DNA of 64,000 bases from WLMZ01 sp043753895 (lineage in GTDB: Bacteria > Actinomycetota > Acidimicrobiia > Acidimicrobiales > Ilumatobacteraceae): positions 86,704 through 150,703 of the forward strand of contig JAYUWK010000001.1 in assembly GCA_043753895.1 (NCBI GenBank), in the 5' to 3' direction. The translations under genes were made by a program, and so were the position numbers. Each line of letters begins with the position of its first letter. Positions within the stretch are counted from its first letter, which is position 1. The notes beneath the pieces were generated by a model, which made no database searches, was not told the DNA's origin, and saw only the letters and a program-made list of their open reading frames with translations. This document shows, one piece after another, positions 41,706 to 49,011 of this stretch.

Positions 41706-41789
41706 CACTGCATCGATAGATGTCGATGTAGTTCAGCCGTTGAATGGCTGCTGACGCACGGCGACATCACCCCACAGAAGGACACCATC

Positions 41790-42266
41790 ATGTCTCGTGT
41801 GCAACTCGCTCTTAACGTGGCCGACCTCGATGCCTCCATCCAGTTCTACACCACGCTGTTCAACACCCCGCCTGCCAAGATTCGCAAGGGCTACGCCAAC
41901 TTTGCCATTGCCGACCCGCCGCTCAAGCTGATCTTGTTCACCGGAATGGGCGAGCCCGGCTCGCTGAACCACATCGGCGTCGAAGTCGAAAATGTGGAGG
42001 CGGTCGGCGCGATGATCACTCGCGCGAACGACCTCGGCATGACCCAGGAGATCCAAGAGGATGTCTCGTGTTGCTTCGCCGTGCAGGACAAGACCTGGGT
42101 CAAGGGACCCGAGAACGACTGGGAGTTCTACTACGTGAAAGGCGACGCTGCGGACATGGGGTGCAACATCAGTGACGCCACTTCCCAGGCCGAGGTCAGC
42201 GACTGCTGCGCAGCGCCGGCTGCCGAAGCCGCAACAGTCGGCGCAAAGCCCACCGCGTGCTGCTGA
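41790..42266 (+). CDS. arsI: ArsI/CadI-family vicinal-oxygen-chelate protein
   Basis: A 158-residue glyoxalase-fold protein. The start VQLALNVADLDASIQFYTTL and the segments LNHIGVEVENVEAVGAMI, VSCCFAVQDKTWVKGPENDW and EFYYVKGD match ArsI/CadI. ArsI cleaves the C-As bond of trivalent methylarsonate and aromatic arsenicals; the vicinal Cys pair (VSCC) near residue 92 is the As(III) site. The C-terminus has an extra Cys-rich tail (SDCCAAP, then ACC), as in many members. It is divergent from arsR. CadI (cadmium-induced, function unclear) is the main alternative. Confidence 0.88.
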   Translation: MSRVQLALNVADLDASIQFYTTLFNTPPAKIRKGYANFAIADPPLKLILFTGMGEPGSLNHIGVEVENVEAVGAMITRANDLGMTQEIQEDVSCCFAVQDKTWVKGPENDWEFYYVKGDAADMGCNISDATSQAEVSDCCAAPAAEAATVGAKPTACC

Positions 42267-42288
42267 GACTCACGCGTTGATACAACGC

Positions 42289-43311
42289 TCAGGTGGCACG
42301 CGAGACCTTTACGGCATCGACGGTGGCCGCGACCAAGTCTGTCGATGCCACGTACGGCATGTAGAAGGCGACGCGATCGGCCACGCCATCAAAGCGGCGC
42401 ACGAGTTGCGCGGCGACCTCCGACGGCGTGCCACACACCGCGATGGTCTGCAGGATGTCGTCGTCGATAAGGCCGATCATGTCAACCCATCGACCCTGCT
42501 TGGACAGCGCGTTGAGTTCGAGGTGCAGGTCGCCCCAACCGTGGGCGTCGAGCACGGGCCGGTAACTGGGGGTACTGGCGTAGAACGACAGCAAACCTTT
42601 CGCTCCCCCGACGGCAGCCGCGTACTCGGCCCCGTCACGACCGACACACACGATGGCCTGCGAGATGATCGTGAGCTCGTTGCGTGAACGGCCACCGGCG
42701 GCCAGGCCCGCGGCCACGTTGGGCAGCGTGTGTTCGGTGAAGAACCGCTCAGTGCTGAACGGCATGACCAGCAGACCATCGGCTACTTCGGCGGTCATGC
42801 GCGTCATCATCGGGCCAAGCGCGCCGAGCAGGACCGGAGGCGCGCCATGCGGATTCGGGCCGGGATTGAACATCGGCGTCATCAGTGTGTGCCGGTAGAA
42901 GTCGCCCTCGAACCGCAGCCGCTCGCCGGTTTCCCATGCCGCGAAGATGGCACGTATCGCCTGCACGAGTTCGCGCATGCGCGCCACTGGCGGATCAAAC
43001 GGCACTCCGAAGCGCTTCTCGATCTGCGGCTTTATCTGCGAACCGAGACCGAGCATGAATCGGCCGCCGCTCAGCAGTTGCAGGTCGTTGGCGAGATAAG
43101 CCAACTGCATCGGATTGCGCGGCAGGGCAATGGCGACATTGGTGTAGAGATCGACGCGACTGTTCGGCGCCGCCAACGTGAGCGGTACGAAGCCGTCGTG
43201 GGGACCTTCGAAGCTGAAGACACCATCGATGCCCGCATCGGCCAGTTCTGCGGCCTCCGCGGCAGCGCCCACGAAGGAACGGAGCTGAGTGTCGATCTTG
43301 AAACGAGCCAC
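42289..43311 (-). CDS. LLM-class F420-dependent oxidoreductase
   Basis: A 340-residue luciferase-like TIM-barrel protein. Visible: AAEAAELADAGIDGVFSFEG at the start, LYTNVAIALPRNPMQLAYLA near residue 55, LLSGGRFMLGLGSQIKPQIE near 80 and PVLLGALGPMMTRMTAEVAD near 155, all typical of F420-dependent LLM enzymes of actinobacteria. The substrate is unknown. It faces arsI convergently and lies upstream of, and divergent from, leuA. Confidence 0.9.
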   Translation of the reverse strand: MARFKIDTQLRSFVGAAAEAAELADAGIDGVFSFEGPHDGFVPLTLAAPNSRVDLYTNVAIALPRNPMQLAYLANDLQLLSGGRFMLGLGSQIKPQIEKRFGVPFDPPVARMRELVQAIRAIFAAWETGERLRFEGDFYRHTLMTPMFNPGPNPHGAPPVLLGALGPMMTRMTAEVADGLLVMPFSTERFFTEHTLPNVAAGLAAGGRSRNELTIISQAIVCVGRDGAEYAAAVGGAKGLLSFYASTPSYRPVLDAHGWGDLHLELNALSKQGRWVDMIGLIDDDILQTIAVCGTPSEVAAQLVRRFDGVADRVAFYMPYVASTDLVAATVDAVKVSRAT

Positions 43312-43426
43312 TCCGAGACGGTATCCCGAAACTGATTCTTGCGTTTCTTCTCATCGCGATCGAGACGACCAGGGCACGGTCGTGGTCGTGCAATCATGCG
43401 ACCGACCTCAAGGGCGACGAGATGGT

Positions 43427-43454
43427 TTGCACCGGCCGAACGAGGTGCTAATAT
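43427..43454 (+). promoter_or_regulatory. Promoter of the leuA leader
   Basis: TTGCAC (43427-43432), a 16-base spacer and TAATAT (43449-43454). The predicted start site falls on the GTG of the leader peptide, 7 bases after the -10 box. Confidence 0.7.
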
Positions 43455-43461
43455 TGGTTCC

Positions 43462-43494
43462 GTGAACCGACTGAACGGCCTCCTCCTTACGTAA
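43462..43494 (+). CDS. Leucine-rich leader peptide of the leuA attenuator
   Basis: A 10-codon frame, GTG at 43462 to TAA at 43492-43494, reading MNRLNGLLLT. Four residues are Leu, three in a row (CTC CTC CTT) just before the stop, and a hairpin and terminator follow. This is a leu-type attenuator leader. There is no ribosome binding site; the GTG is at the predicted transcription start, so it is probably leaderless. Confidence 0.88.
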   Translation: MNRLNGLLLT

Positions 43495-43520
43495 GGCGAA
43501 CGCCCCATATCGCGTTCGCC
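43495..43520 (+). promoter_or_regulatory. Leader hairpin of the leuA attenuator
   Basis: A perfect 9-bp stem, GGCGAACGC (43495-43503) with GCGTTCGCC (43512-43520), starting at the base after the leader stop codon. It occupies the same place as the hairpin in the cimA leader. Confidence 0.7.
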
Positions 43521-43523
43521 CGA

Positions 43524-43559
43524 CCCCTTGCGCACCAGCGCAGGGGGTTCTTGCTTTTT
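43524..43559 (+). terminator. Attenuator terminator before leuA
   Basis: CCCC-T-TGCGC (43524-43533) pairs with GCGCA-GGGG (43538-43546) around an ACCA loop, with one bulged T, followed by TTCTTGCTTTTT. A strong intrinsic terminator 100 bases before the leuA start. Confidence 0.85.
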
Positions 43560-43585
43560 CGGCCAACGCCCACTCAGTCCTGCAC

Positions 43586-43640
43586 TCACGAACCCAGTTA
43601 CACGAAGACCACACACGAAGACAGCGCACGAAGACACAGC
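43586..43640. repeat. CACGAAGAC repeats in the leuA leader
   Basis: CACGAA recurs four times (three as CACGAAGAC, at 43601, 43614 and 43627) between the terminator and the AGGAG site of leuA. The stretch is A/C-rich and would be unstructured in RNA. Confidence 0.6.
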
Positions 43641-43661
43641 ACACGATTTCAGGAGCACCCC

Positions 43662-45377
43662 ATGCCACCGCAGAACGTCACCCCCAAGAAGATGCCCTTC
43701 GAGAAGTACCAGCCGTGGCTCCCGCTCGTGTTGCACGACCGCACATGGCCGAACGCGCGCGTCACAAAGGCGCCCTTGTGGTGCAGTGTCGACCTGCGCG
43801 ACGGTAACCAGGCCCTCATCGACCCCATGGATCCCGAACGCAAGCGGCGCATGTTCGATGCCTTGGTGAAGATGGGTTTCAAAGAGATCGAGGTCGGTTT
43901 TCCCGCCGCCAGCCAACCCGACTTCGACTTCGTTCGTCAGTTGATCGACGAGGACCTGATCCCCGACGACGTCACGATCCAGGTGCTGGTGCAGTGTCGC
44001 CAGGAACTGCTCGAGCGCACCTACGAGAGCCTGCAGGGCGTACACAAGGCCATCGTGCACTTCTACAACAGCACCAATCCCCTGCAGCGTGAGGTGGTGT
44101 TCAATCTCGACAAGGCCGGCATCATCGACATTGCTGTCAACGCGGCGAAGATGGCGCGCAAGCTCGAACAGACCATGGGCGACAGCGAAATTCGCTACGA
44201 GTACTCACCCGAGAGCTTCACGCTCACCGAGCCGCAGTACGCGCTCGACATTTGCCATGCCGTGATGGAGATCATCGAGCCCACGCCCGAGCGACCGATC
44301 ATTTTCAACCTGCCGGCGACGGTGGAGTGCTACACCGCCAACATGTACGGCGACGTGATCGAGTGGTTCGGTCGCAACGTGCGTAACCGCGACAGCGTGG
44401 TCATCAGCTTGCATCCGCACAACGACCGTGGCACCGGCGTGGCCGCTGCCGAGTTCGGCGTGATGGCCGGCGCAGATCGGGTCGAGGGCACGCTGTTCGG
44501 CAACGGCGAGCGCACCGGCAACGTGGATGTCGTCAACCTGGCGATGAACTTGTTCGCCATGGGAGTGGACCCCGAACTCGACATCAGCGACATCGATGCG
44601 CTGCGGCGAGTCGCCGAGTACTGCAACCGCTTGCCGGTGCACCCCCGCCACGCCTATGTGGGTGACCTCGTGTACACCTCGTTCTCGGGCAGCCACCAGG
44701 ACGCCATCAAGAAGGGATTCGACGTGCTCTACGCGAAGGCCGCAGCGAAGGGCGACAAGCCCGACGACTACGAGACGTGGGGTGTGCCGTATCTGCCCAT
44801 CGACCCCAAGCACGTCGGTCGTAGCTACGAGGCAGTGATCCGTGTGAACAGCCAGAGTGGCAAGGGTGGCGTGGCCTACATGATGAAGACCGAGCACGGC
44901 TTCGATCTGCCGCGTCGACTTCAGGTGGAGTTCTCCAAGACCATCCAGCACATCACCGAGGATTCGGGCACCGAGATCAGCCCCGGCATCATGTGGGACA
45001 CATTCCAGCGCGAGTATCTCGCAGACGATCCAGCGATCCGTCTCGAGAGTCACGAACTGCGCTCGTCGAGCGAGGGCAAGCGTTCCGAGGTCACCGCACA
45101 ACTCATCGTCGATGGCGAACACGTCACGGTGAGTGGAGTCGGCAATGGCCCCATCGATGCGTTCGTGCGTGCCCTACGCGATGGACTCGGCGCAACCATC
45201 GATGTCGTCGATTATGCCGAGCACGCGATGGGCGCCGGGTCCGAGGCCACTGCAGTTGCTTACGTGGAAACCAAGGACGAGTCCGGACGGGTCCGCTGGG
45301 GTATCGGTACCGACCCGAACATTCTCACTGCGTCCTTTCACGCCGTGGTGTCCGCGCTGCTTCGCCAACGCGCGTAG
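43662..45377 (+). CDS. leuA: 2-isopropylmalate synthase
   Basis: First committed step of leucine synthesis, condensing 2-ketoisovalerate and acetyl-CoA. The 571-residue protein is the actinobacterial LeuA type. Visible: WCSVDLRDGNQALIDPMDPE near residue 40, EYSPESFTLTEPQYALDICH near 185, ISLHPHNDRGTGVAAAEFGV near 250 (metal-binding His pair), GTLFGNGERTGNVDVVNLAM, and a C-terminal allosteric domain from about 440 with GNGPIDAFVRALRDGLG. ATG at 43662 has AGGAG upstream. Regulation by attenuation is shown by the Leu leader and terminator. Confidence 0.96.
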   Translation: MPPQNVTPKKMPFEKYQPWLPLVLHDRTWPNARVTKAPLWCSVDLRDGNQALIDPMDPERKRRMFDALVKMGFKEIEVGFPAASQPDFDFVRQLIDEDLIPDDVTIQVLVQCRQELLERTYESLQGVHKAIVHFYNSTNPLQREVVFNLDKAGIIDIAVNAAKMARKLEQTMGDSEIRYEYSPESFTLTEPQYALDICHAVMEIIEPTPERPIIFNLPATVECYTANMYGDVIEWFGRNVRNRDSVVISLHPHNDRGTGVAAAEFGVMAGADRVEGTLFGNGERTGNVDVVNLAMNLFAMGVDPELDISDIDALRRVAEYCNRLPVHPRHAYVGDLVYTSFSGSHQDAIKKGFDVLYAKAAAKGDKPDDYETWGVPYLPIDPKHVGRSYEAVIRVNSQSGKGGVAYMMKTEHGFDLPRRLQVEFSKTIQHITEDSGTEISPGIMWDTFQREYLADDPAIRLESHELRSSSEGKRSEVTAQLIVDGEHVTVSGVGNGPIDAFVRALRDGLGATIDVVDYAEHAMGAGSEATAVAYVETKDESGRVRWGIGTDPNILTASFHAVVSALLRQRA

Positions 45378-45386
45378 GCTCCGAGC

Positions 45387-45737
45387 ATGGCGCGAACCTT
45401 CAAACGGCTTCTCCTCCTCGTCGCGATCGGCGCGCTCACCATTGCGGTTGGCGCGATGCTCAGACGCCGTCGCAATGAGTCGATGCCCGGTGCCGGCTCG
45501 CCGCAGTGGCCTCCGTCCGCGCCTACTTCAACGCCCACTCCCACCGCCGAGCCGGCCCCCGACTGGGTGGCGTCGGTCGACGGAGAGTGCCCCGCCGGCT
45601 ATCCCGTCAAGGCCAACGACAACAGCCACATCTACCATGTGACCGGCGGACGTTTCTACGATCGCACCGTGGCCGAACGGTGCTATGCCACTGCCGCGAC
45701 CGCCGAACGCGATGGCTACCGTCCAGCCAAAACATGA
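45387..45737 (+). CDS. Membrane-anchored sunset-domain protein
   Basis: A 116-residue protein with an N-terminal membrane helix (RLLLLVAIGALTIAVGAML), an Arg-rich stop, a Pro/Thr-rich linker (PPSAPTSTPTPTAEPAPD), and a C-terminal sunset-type domain: CPAGYPVKANDNSHIYHVTG, then RFYDRTVAERCYATAATAER and DGYR. These domains are common in actinobacterial surface proteins and nuclease-linked proteins; the role is unknown. It lies between leuA and the ferredoxin gene. Confidence 0.8.
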   Translation: MARTFKRLLLLVAIGALTIAVGAMLRRRRNESMPGAGSPQWPPSAPTSTPTPTAEPAPDWVASVDGECPAGYPVKANDNSHIYHVTGGRFYDRTVAERCYATAATAERDGYRPAKT

Positions 45738-45750
45738 ACCGCATCACACG

Positions 45751-45810
45751 CACGAACGAACAACCCACGAACGAATAACCCACGAACGAACAACCCACGA
45801 ACGAATATTC
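45751..45810. repeat. Four tandem 15-bp repeats before the ferredoxin gene
   Basis: Units CACGAACGAAYAACC at 45751, 45766, 45781 and 45796 (the last ends ATATTC), directly before the GAGGAGC ribosome binding site. Confidence 0.85.
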
Positions 45811-45825
45811 CACGAGGAGCAACTC

Positions 45826-46017
45826 ATGAAGGTCAGCGTTGATTACGACGTCTGTGCATCCACCGGCGCCTGCATGCAGGTCAGCCCCGCAGTGTTCGAG
45901 GTACGCAGCGACGGCTACCTGTACGTGCTGCAGGAGGAGCCAAGCGAGGAACTGCGCGAGGAGGTCGAGCAGGCCGCCGATCTGTGCCCCACGGGAGCCA
46001 TTACGGTCGAGGGCTGA
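45826..46017 (+). CDS. Ferredoxin, probable [3Fe-4S] type
   Basis: A 63-residue acidic electron carrier. Visible: MKVSVDYDVCASTGACMQVS and ADLCPTGAITVEG, giving a C-x5-C...CPTGA pattern with only three cysteines, as in the [3Fe-4S] ferredoxins that serve actinobacterial P450s. No P450 is adjacent, so the partner is unknown; the NuoF-like protein is one speculative candidate. ATG at 45826 follows GAGGAGC and a set of tandem repeats. Confidence 0.9.
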   Translation: MKVSVDYDVCASTGACMQVSPAVFEVRSDGYLYVLQEEPSEELREEVEQAADLCPTGAITVEG

Positions 46018-46037
46018 GCGCCACCGCGCGAGCCTCC

Positions 46038-46856
46038 ATGGGTTTTCACGACAAGCTCAGCCGCGCCTGGCGCTCCACCGGTTCGATGCTGTGCGTCGGG
46101 CTGGATCCCGATCCTGAGCGCATGCCAGCGCAGTTTCAGGGCCGCGCCGACGCGATCGAGCGCTTCTGCCTCGCCATCATCGATGCCACCGCCCCGGCGG
46201 CGTGCGCGTTCAAACCCCAAATCGCATACTTTGCATCGCAGGGTGCCGAGGCACAACTCGAGCGGATCTGCACGCACATCCGCGAGGCCTACCCCAACCA
46301 CGTACTGATCCTCGATGCCAAGCGCGGTGACATCGGCTCTACAGCCGAGCACTACGCGCGCGAGGCGTTCGTGCGCTACGGGGCCGACGCAGTGACCGTG
46401 AACCCCTATCTGGGCACCGACTCGGTGGAGCCGTTCCTGCGTCACGAGGGCAAAGGCACCATCATCTTGTGCCGCACGAGCAATGCGGGTGGTGACGACT
46501 TCCAGTCGTTGCTCATCGACGGTCAACCGCTGTATACCCACATCGCTCGCAAGGTGGCGCACGATTGGAGTCGTCTCGGCGAATGTGGCTTGGTGGTCGG
46601 CGCCACCTACCCCGCCGAAATCGGCATCGTGCGCGAAATCGTCGGCGAGCTACCGCTGTTGGTGCCGGGCGTCGGCGCACAGGGCGGCGAGGTGCATGCC
46701 ACCGTTCGCCTCGGCAGCACCAGCGCAGGAACCGGGCTGATCATCAATTCGTCGCGGGCGATCCTCTACGCGTCGGCCGGTGAGGACTTCGCCCAAGCGG
46801 CAGCCCTCGTTGCCGCTGCGACGCGCGACGAGATCGGCGCCGTCGCCGTGGCCTGA
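46038..46856 (+). CDS. pyrF: Orotidine 5'-phosphate decarboxylase
   Basis: Last step of UMP synthesis. The 272-residue protein is the longer type of actinobacteria: LCVGLDPDPERMPAQF near residue 20, AFKPQIAYFASQGAEA near 55, the catalytic LILDAKRGDIGSTAEHYAR near 95 and PGVGAQGGEVHATVRL near 220. ATG at 46038 is preferred; the frame is open upstream over the ferredoxin end. It follows the ferredoxin by 20 bases. Confidence 0.94.
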   Translation: MGFHDKLSRAWRSTGSMLCVGLDPDPERMPAQFQGRADAIERFCLAIIDATAPAACAFKPQIAYFASQGAEAQLERICTHIREAYPNHVLILDAKRGDIGSTAEHYAREAFVRYGADAVTVNPYLGTDSVEPFLRHEGKGTIILCRTSNAGGDDFQSLLIDGQPLYTHIARKVAHDWSRLGECGLVVGATYPAEIGIVREIVGELPLLVPGVGAQGGEVHATVRLGSTSAGTGLIINSSRAILYASAGEDFAQAAALVAAATRDEIGAVAVA

Positions 46857-46870
46857 AGCCCTGCGAGGGC

Positions 46871-48430
46871 TCAGCCGTGCAACACGTCGACGCTGATGAT
46901 GCCCGGTGAGGAGCGCAGCGCCACGACCACATCGGCTGACACCACATCGGTCGGAGCAATGAGCATGACCGCGGTTCCCGGAGTGACCGCGCGGCCGACA
47001 TCCATGTCGGCAATGTTGACGCCAGCATTGCCGAGCAGGGTGCCGACGAGACCGATGACGCCGGGGCGATCGTCATTCTTGACCATCATCATGTAGTCGG
47101 TGGGGGGCACGTCGAAGGTGTGGTCGTCGATGAGCACGATGCGCTGCTCGCTGCGGCGGCCGGTGAGCGTGCCCGACATGCTGTGCCCGCCACCGCGCAA
47201 CGTGAGCAGGTTCACGTAGTCGGCAGACGTGGTGCACGTGACATCGCGAACGTCGACGCCGCGATCCTTGGCCAACTGCGGCGCATTGACGTACGTGACG
47301 GGCTCATCGCTGATCGCCCCGAAGAAACCCTTCAACGCCGCCAGGGTGAGAATGCGCGTGTCGTATCCAGCAATCTCGCCCTCGGCGCACACCTCCAAAG
47401 AGGTCGGCGACGCGCCAACAAGCGAGGCAAAGAGCCGACCGAGGCGTTCGGCCAAGGGCAGGAACGGGCGGAGCGTCTCGTTCGCCTCTGCCGCATTTAC
47501 GTTCACGGCGAATGGTACAAACTCCCCAGCGAGGGCCAGCTGCACCATATCGGCAATCGTGTCGCCGGCCTTGTCTTGGGCCTCACGCGTGCTGGCCCCG
47601 AGATGCGGCGTGACCACGACCGAATCGAGCGCGAATAGAGGCGACTCGACGAGCGGTTCGCTGGAGAACACATCGAGAGCTGCACCAGCGATGACACCGT
47701 CGCGGATGGCTTCGGCCAACGCCGTCTCGTCGACGATGCCGCCGCGTGCCACGTTGATGACGCGTAACGACGGCTTGGCCTTCAGCAACAGGTCGCGGCT
47801 GATAATGCCAGTTGTCTCTTTGGTCTTAGGGAGGTGGATCGTGATGAAGTCGGCTTCAGTGACGAGCTGATCGAGCGCAAGCAGTTCGACGCCCATCTGT
47901 CGGGCCCGATCCGCAGACACGAAGGGATCGAAGGCAACAAGGCGCATGCCAAAGGCCTTCGCGCGATCTGCCACGAGTTTGCCGATACGGCCGAGACCGA
48001 CGATGCCCAAGGTCTTGTCGGCCAGTTCGACGCCTTCCCACCGGGTGCGTTCCCAACGCCCGGCCTTCAGCGCGGCATTAGCCTGGGGTACGTTGCGGGC
48101 CTGTGCGAGCAACAGCGCCATGGTGTGCTCGGCAGCAGAGATGATGTTCGACTGAGGGGCGTTCACCACCATCACGCCCCGGCGCGTCGCCGCATCAACA
48201 TCGATGTTGTCGAGACCGATGCCTGCCCGGCCGACCACGACCAACTCGGTGGCGCGTTCGAGCACTTCGGCCGTCACCTGTGTGGCCGAACGAACAATCA
48301 GAGCGTGCGCTCCGACGACCTTGGAGTTCAACTGGGTGAGGTCGAGCTGCACGTCGACGGTATGCCCGGCGGCGCGGAGGCGATCAAGGCCCCCTTCGGC
48401 AATTTCTTCGGTCACGAGAATGCGGGCCAT
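46871..48430 (-). CDS. serA: D-3-phosphoglycerate dehydrogenase
   Basis: First step of serine synthesis. The 519-residue protein has the long actinobacterial form: NAD-binding LGIVGLGRIGKLVADRAKAF near residue 145, the catalytic His in VVTPHLGASTREAQDKAG near 280, an intervening ASB domain (about 310-440) and a C-terminal ACT domain (DYMMMVKNDDRPGVIGLVGT) that usually senses serine. It faces pyrF convergently. Confidence 0.96.
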   Translation of the reverse strand: MARILVTEEIAEGGLDRLRAAGHTVDVQLDLTQLNSKVVGAHALIVRSATQVTAEVLERATELVVVGRAGIGLDNIDVDAATRRGVMVVNAPQSNIISAAEHTMALLLAQARNVPQANAALKAGRWERTRWEGVELADKTLGIVGLGRIGKLVADRAKAFGMRLVAFDPFVSADRARQMGVELLALDQLVTEADFITIHLPKTKETTGIISRDLLLKAKPSLRVINVARGGIVDETALAEAIRDGVIAGAALDVFSSEPLVESPLFALDSVVVTPHLGASTREAQDKAGDTIADMVQLALAGEFVPFAVNVNAAEANETLRPFLPLAERLGRLFASLVGASPTSLEVCAEGEIAGYDTRILTLAALKGFFGAISDEPVTYVNAPQLAKDRGVDVRDVTCTTSADYVNLLTLRGGGHSMSGTLTGRRSEQRIVLIDDHTFDVPPTDYMMMVKNDDRPGVIGLVGTLLGNAGVNIADMDVGRAVTPGTAVMLIAPTDVVSADVVVALRSSPGIISVDVLHG

Positions 48431-48571
48431 GGCACATGTTTATCTGCCGACGCCAGCAACACCGCTTGGATTGAACGAATTGTCAGGCGGGCGTCTCTCG
48501 CGATCATGACTCGGCGGGAGCCCGAGACACCCGTTAGCGTGAACGTCTGTCAGCCATGCGAGGAGATCACC

Positions 48572-48979
48572 GTGCCAAACCCATTTCTGTCCGATGAGTG
48601 GATGGTCGAGGTCAGAGTCATTCGCGCCAAGTACGAAGGCCAGACCGGCAAGGTTGCCCAGTCGATCCGCGTGAATCAGGTCATCACCGATGCCCCCTTC
48701 GGCGACGGCACCGTGCGTGCATTTGTCGACACATCATCCGGTGATGTGGTCATGGATCTCGGCGAACTCGAAGCGGCAGATGTCACAGTCACCACTGACT
48801 ACGCAACGGCTCGGGCCATGTTCGTCGAGGGCGACCAGGCAGCGGCGATGCAGGCCTTCATGAGCGGCAAGATCAAAGTGCAGGGCGACATGATGAAGAT
48901 GATGGCGCTGCAAACCGCAATGCCCACCGACGAGGCCACCAAGGCCATCGCCGAGGAGATCAAGGGCATCACTTCCTAG
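48572..48979 (+). CDS. SCP2 sterol-binding-like protein
   Basis: A 135-residue protein with an SCP2-type lipid-binding domain. After MVEVRVIRAKYEGQTGKVAQ the segment MFVEGDQAAAMQAFMSGKIK and VQGDMMKMMALQTAM are the classical SCP2 C-terminal helix region. GTG at 48572 has AGGAG upstream; longer frames extend over the antisense of serA and are rejected. It probably carries fatty acyl or sterol-like ligands. It is divergent from serA. Confidence 0.85.
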   Translation: MPNPFLSDEWMVEVRVIRAKYEGQTGKVAQSIRVNQVITDAPFGDGTVRAFVDTSSGDVVMDLGELEAADVTVTTDYATARAMFVEGDQAAAMQAFMSGKIKVQGDMMKMMALQTAMPTDEATKAIAEEIKGITS

Positions 48980-49011
48980 TTCGTCATCTGCTGGCCGCTC
49001 GCCACTGGCGG

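Noticed and set aside
45751..45810. A CRISPR array
   Set aside because: Units are 15 bp in direct tandem without spacers; the same holds for the other short repeats in the window, and no cas gene is present.
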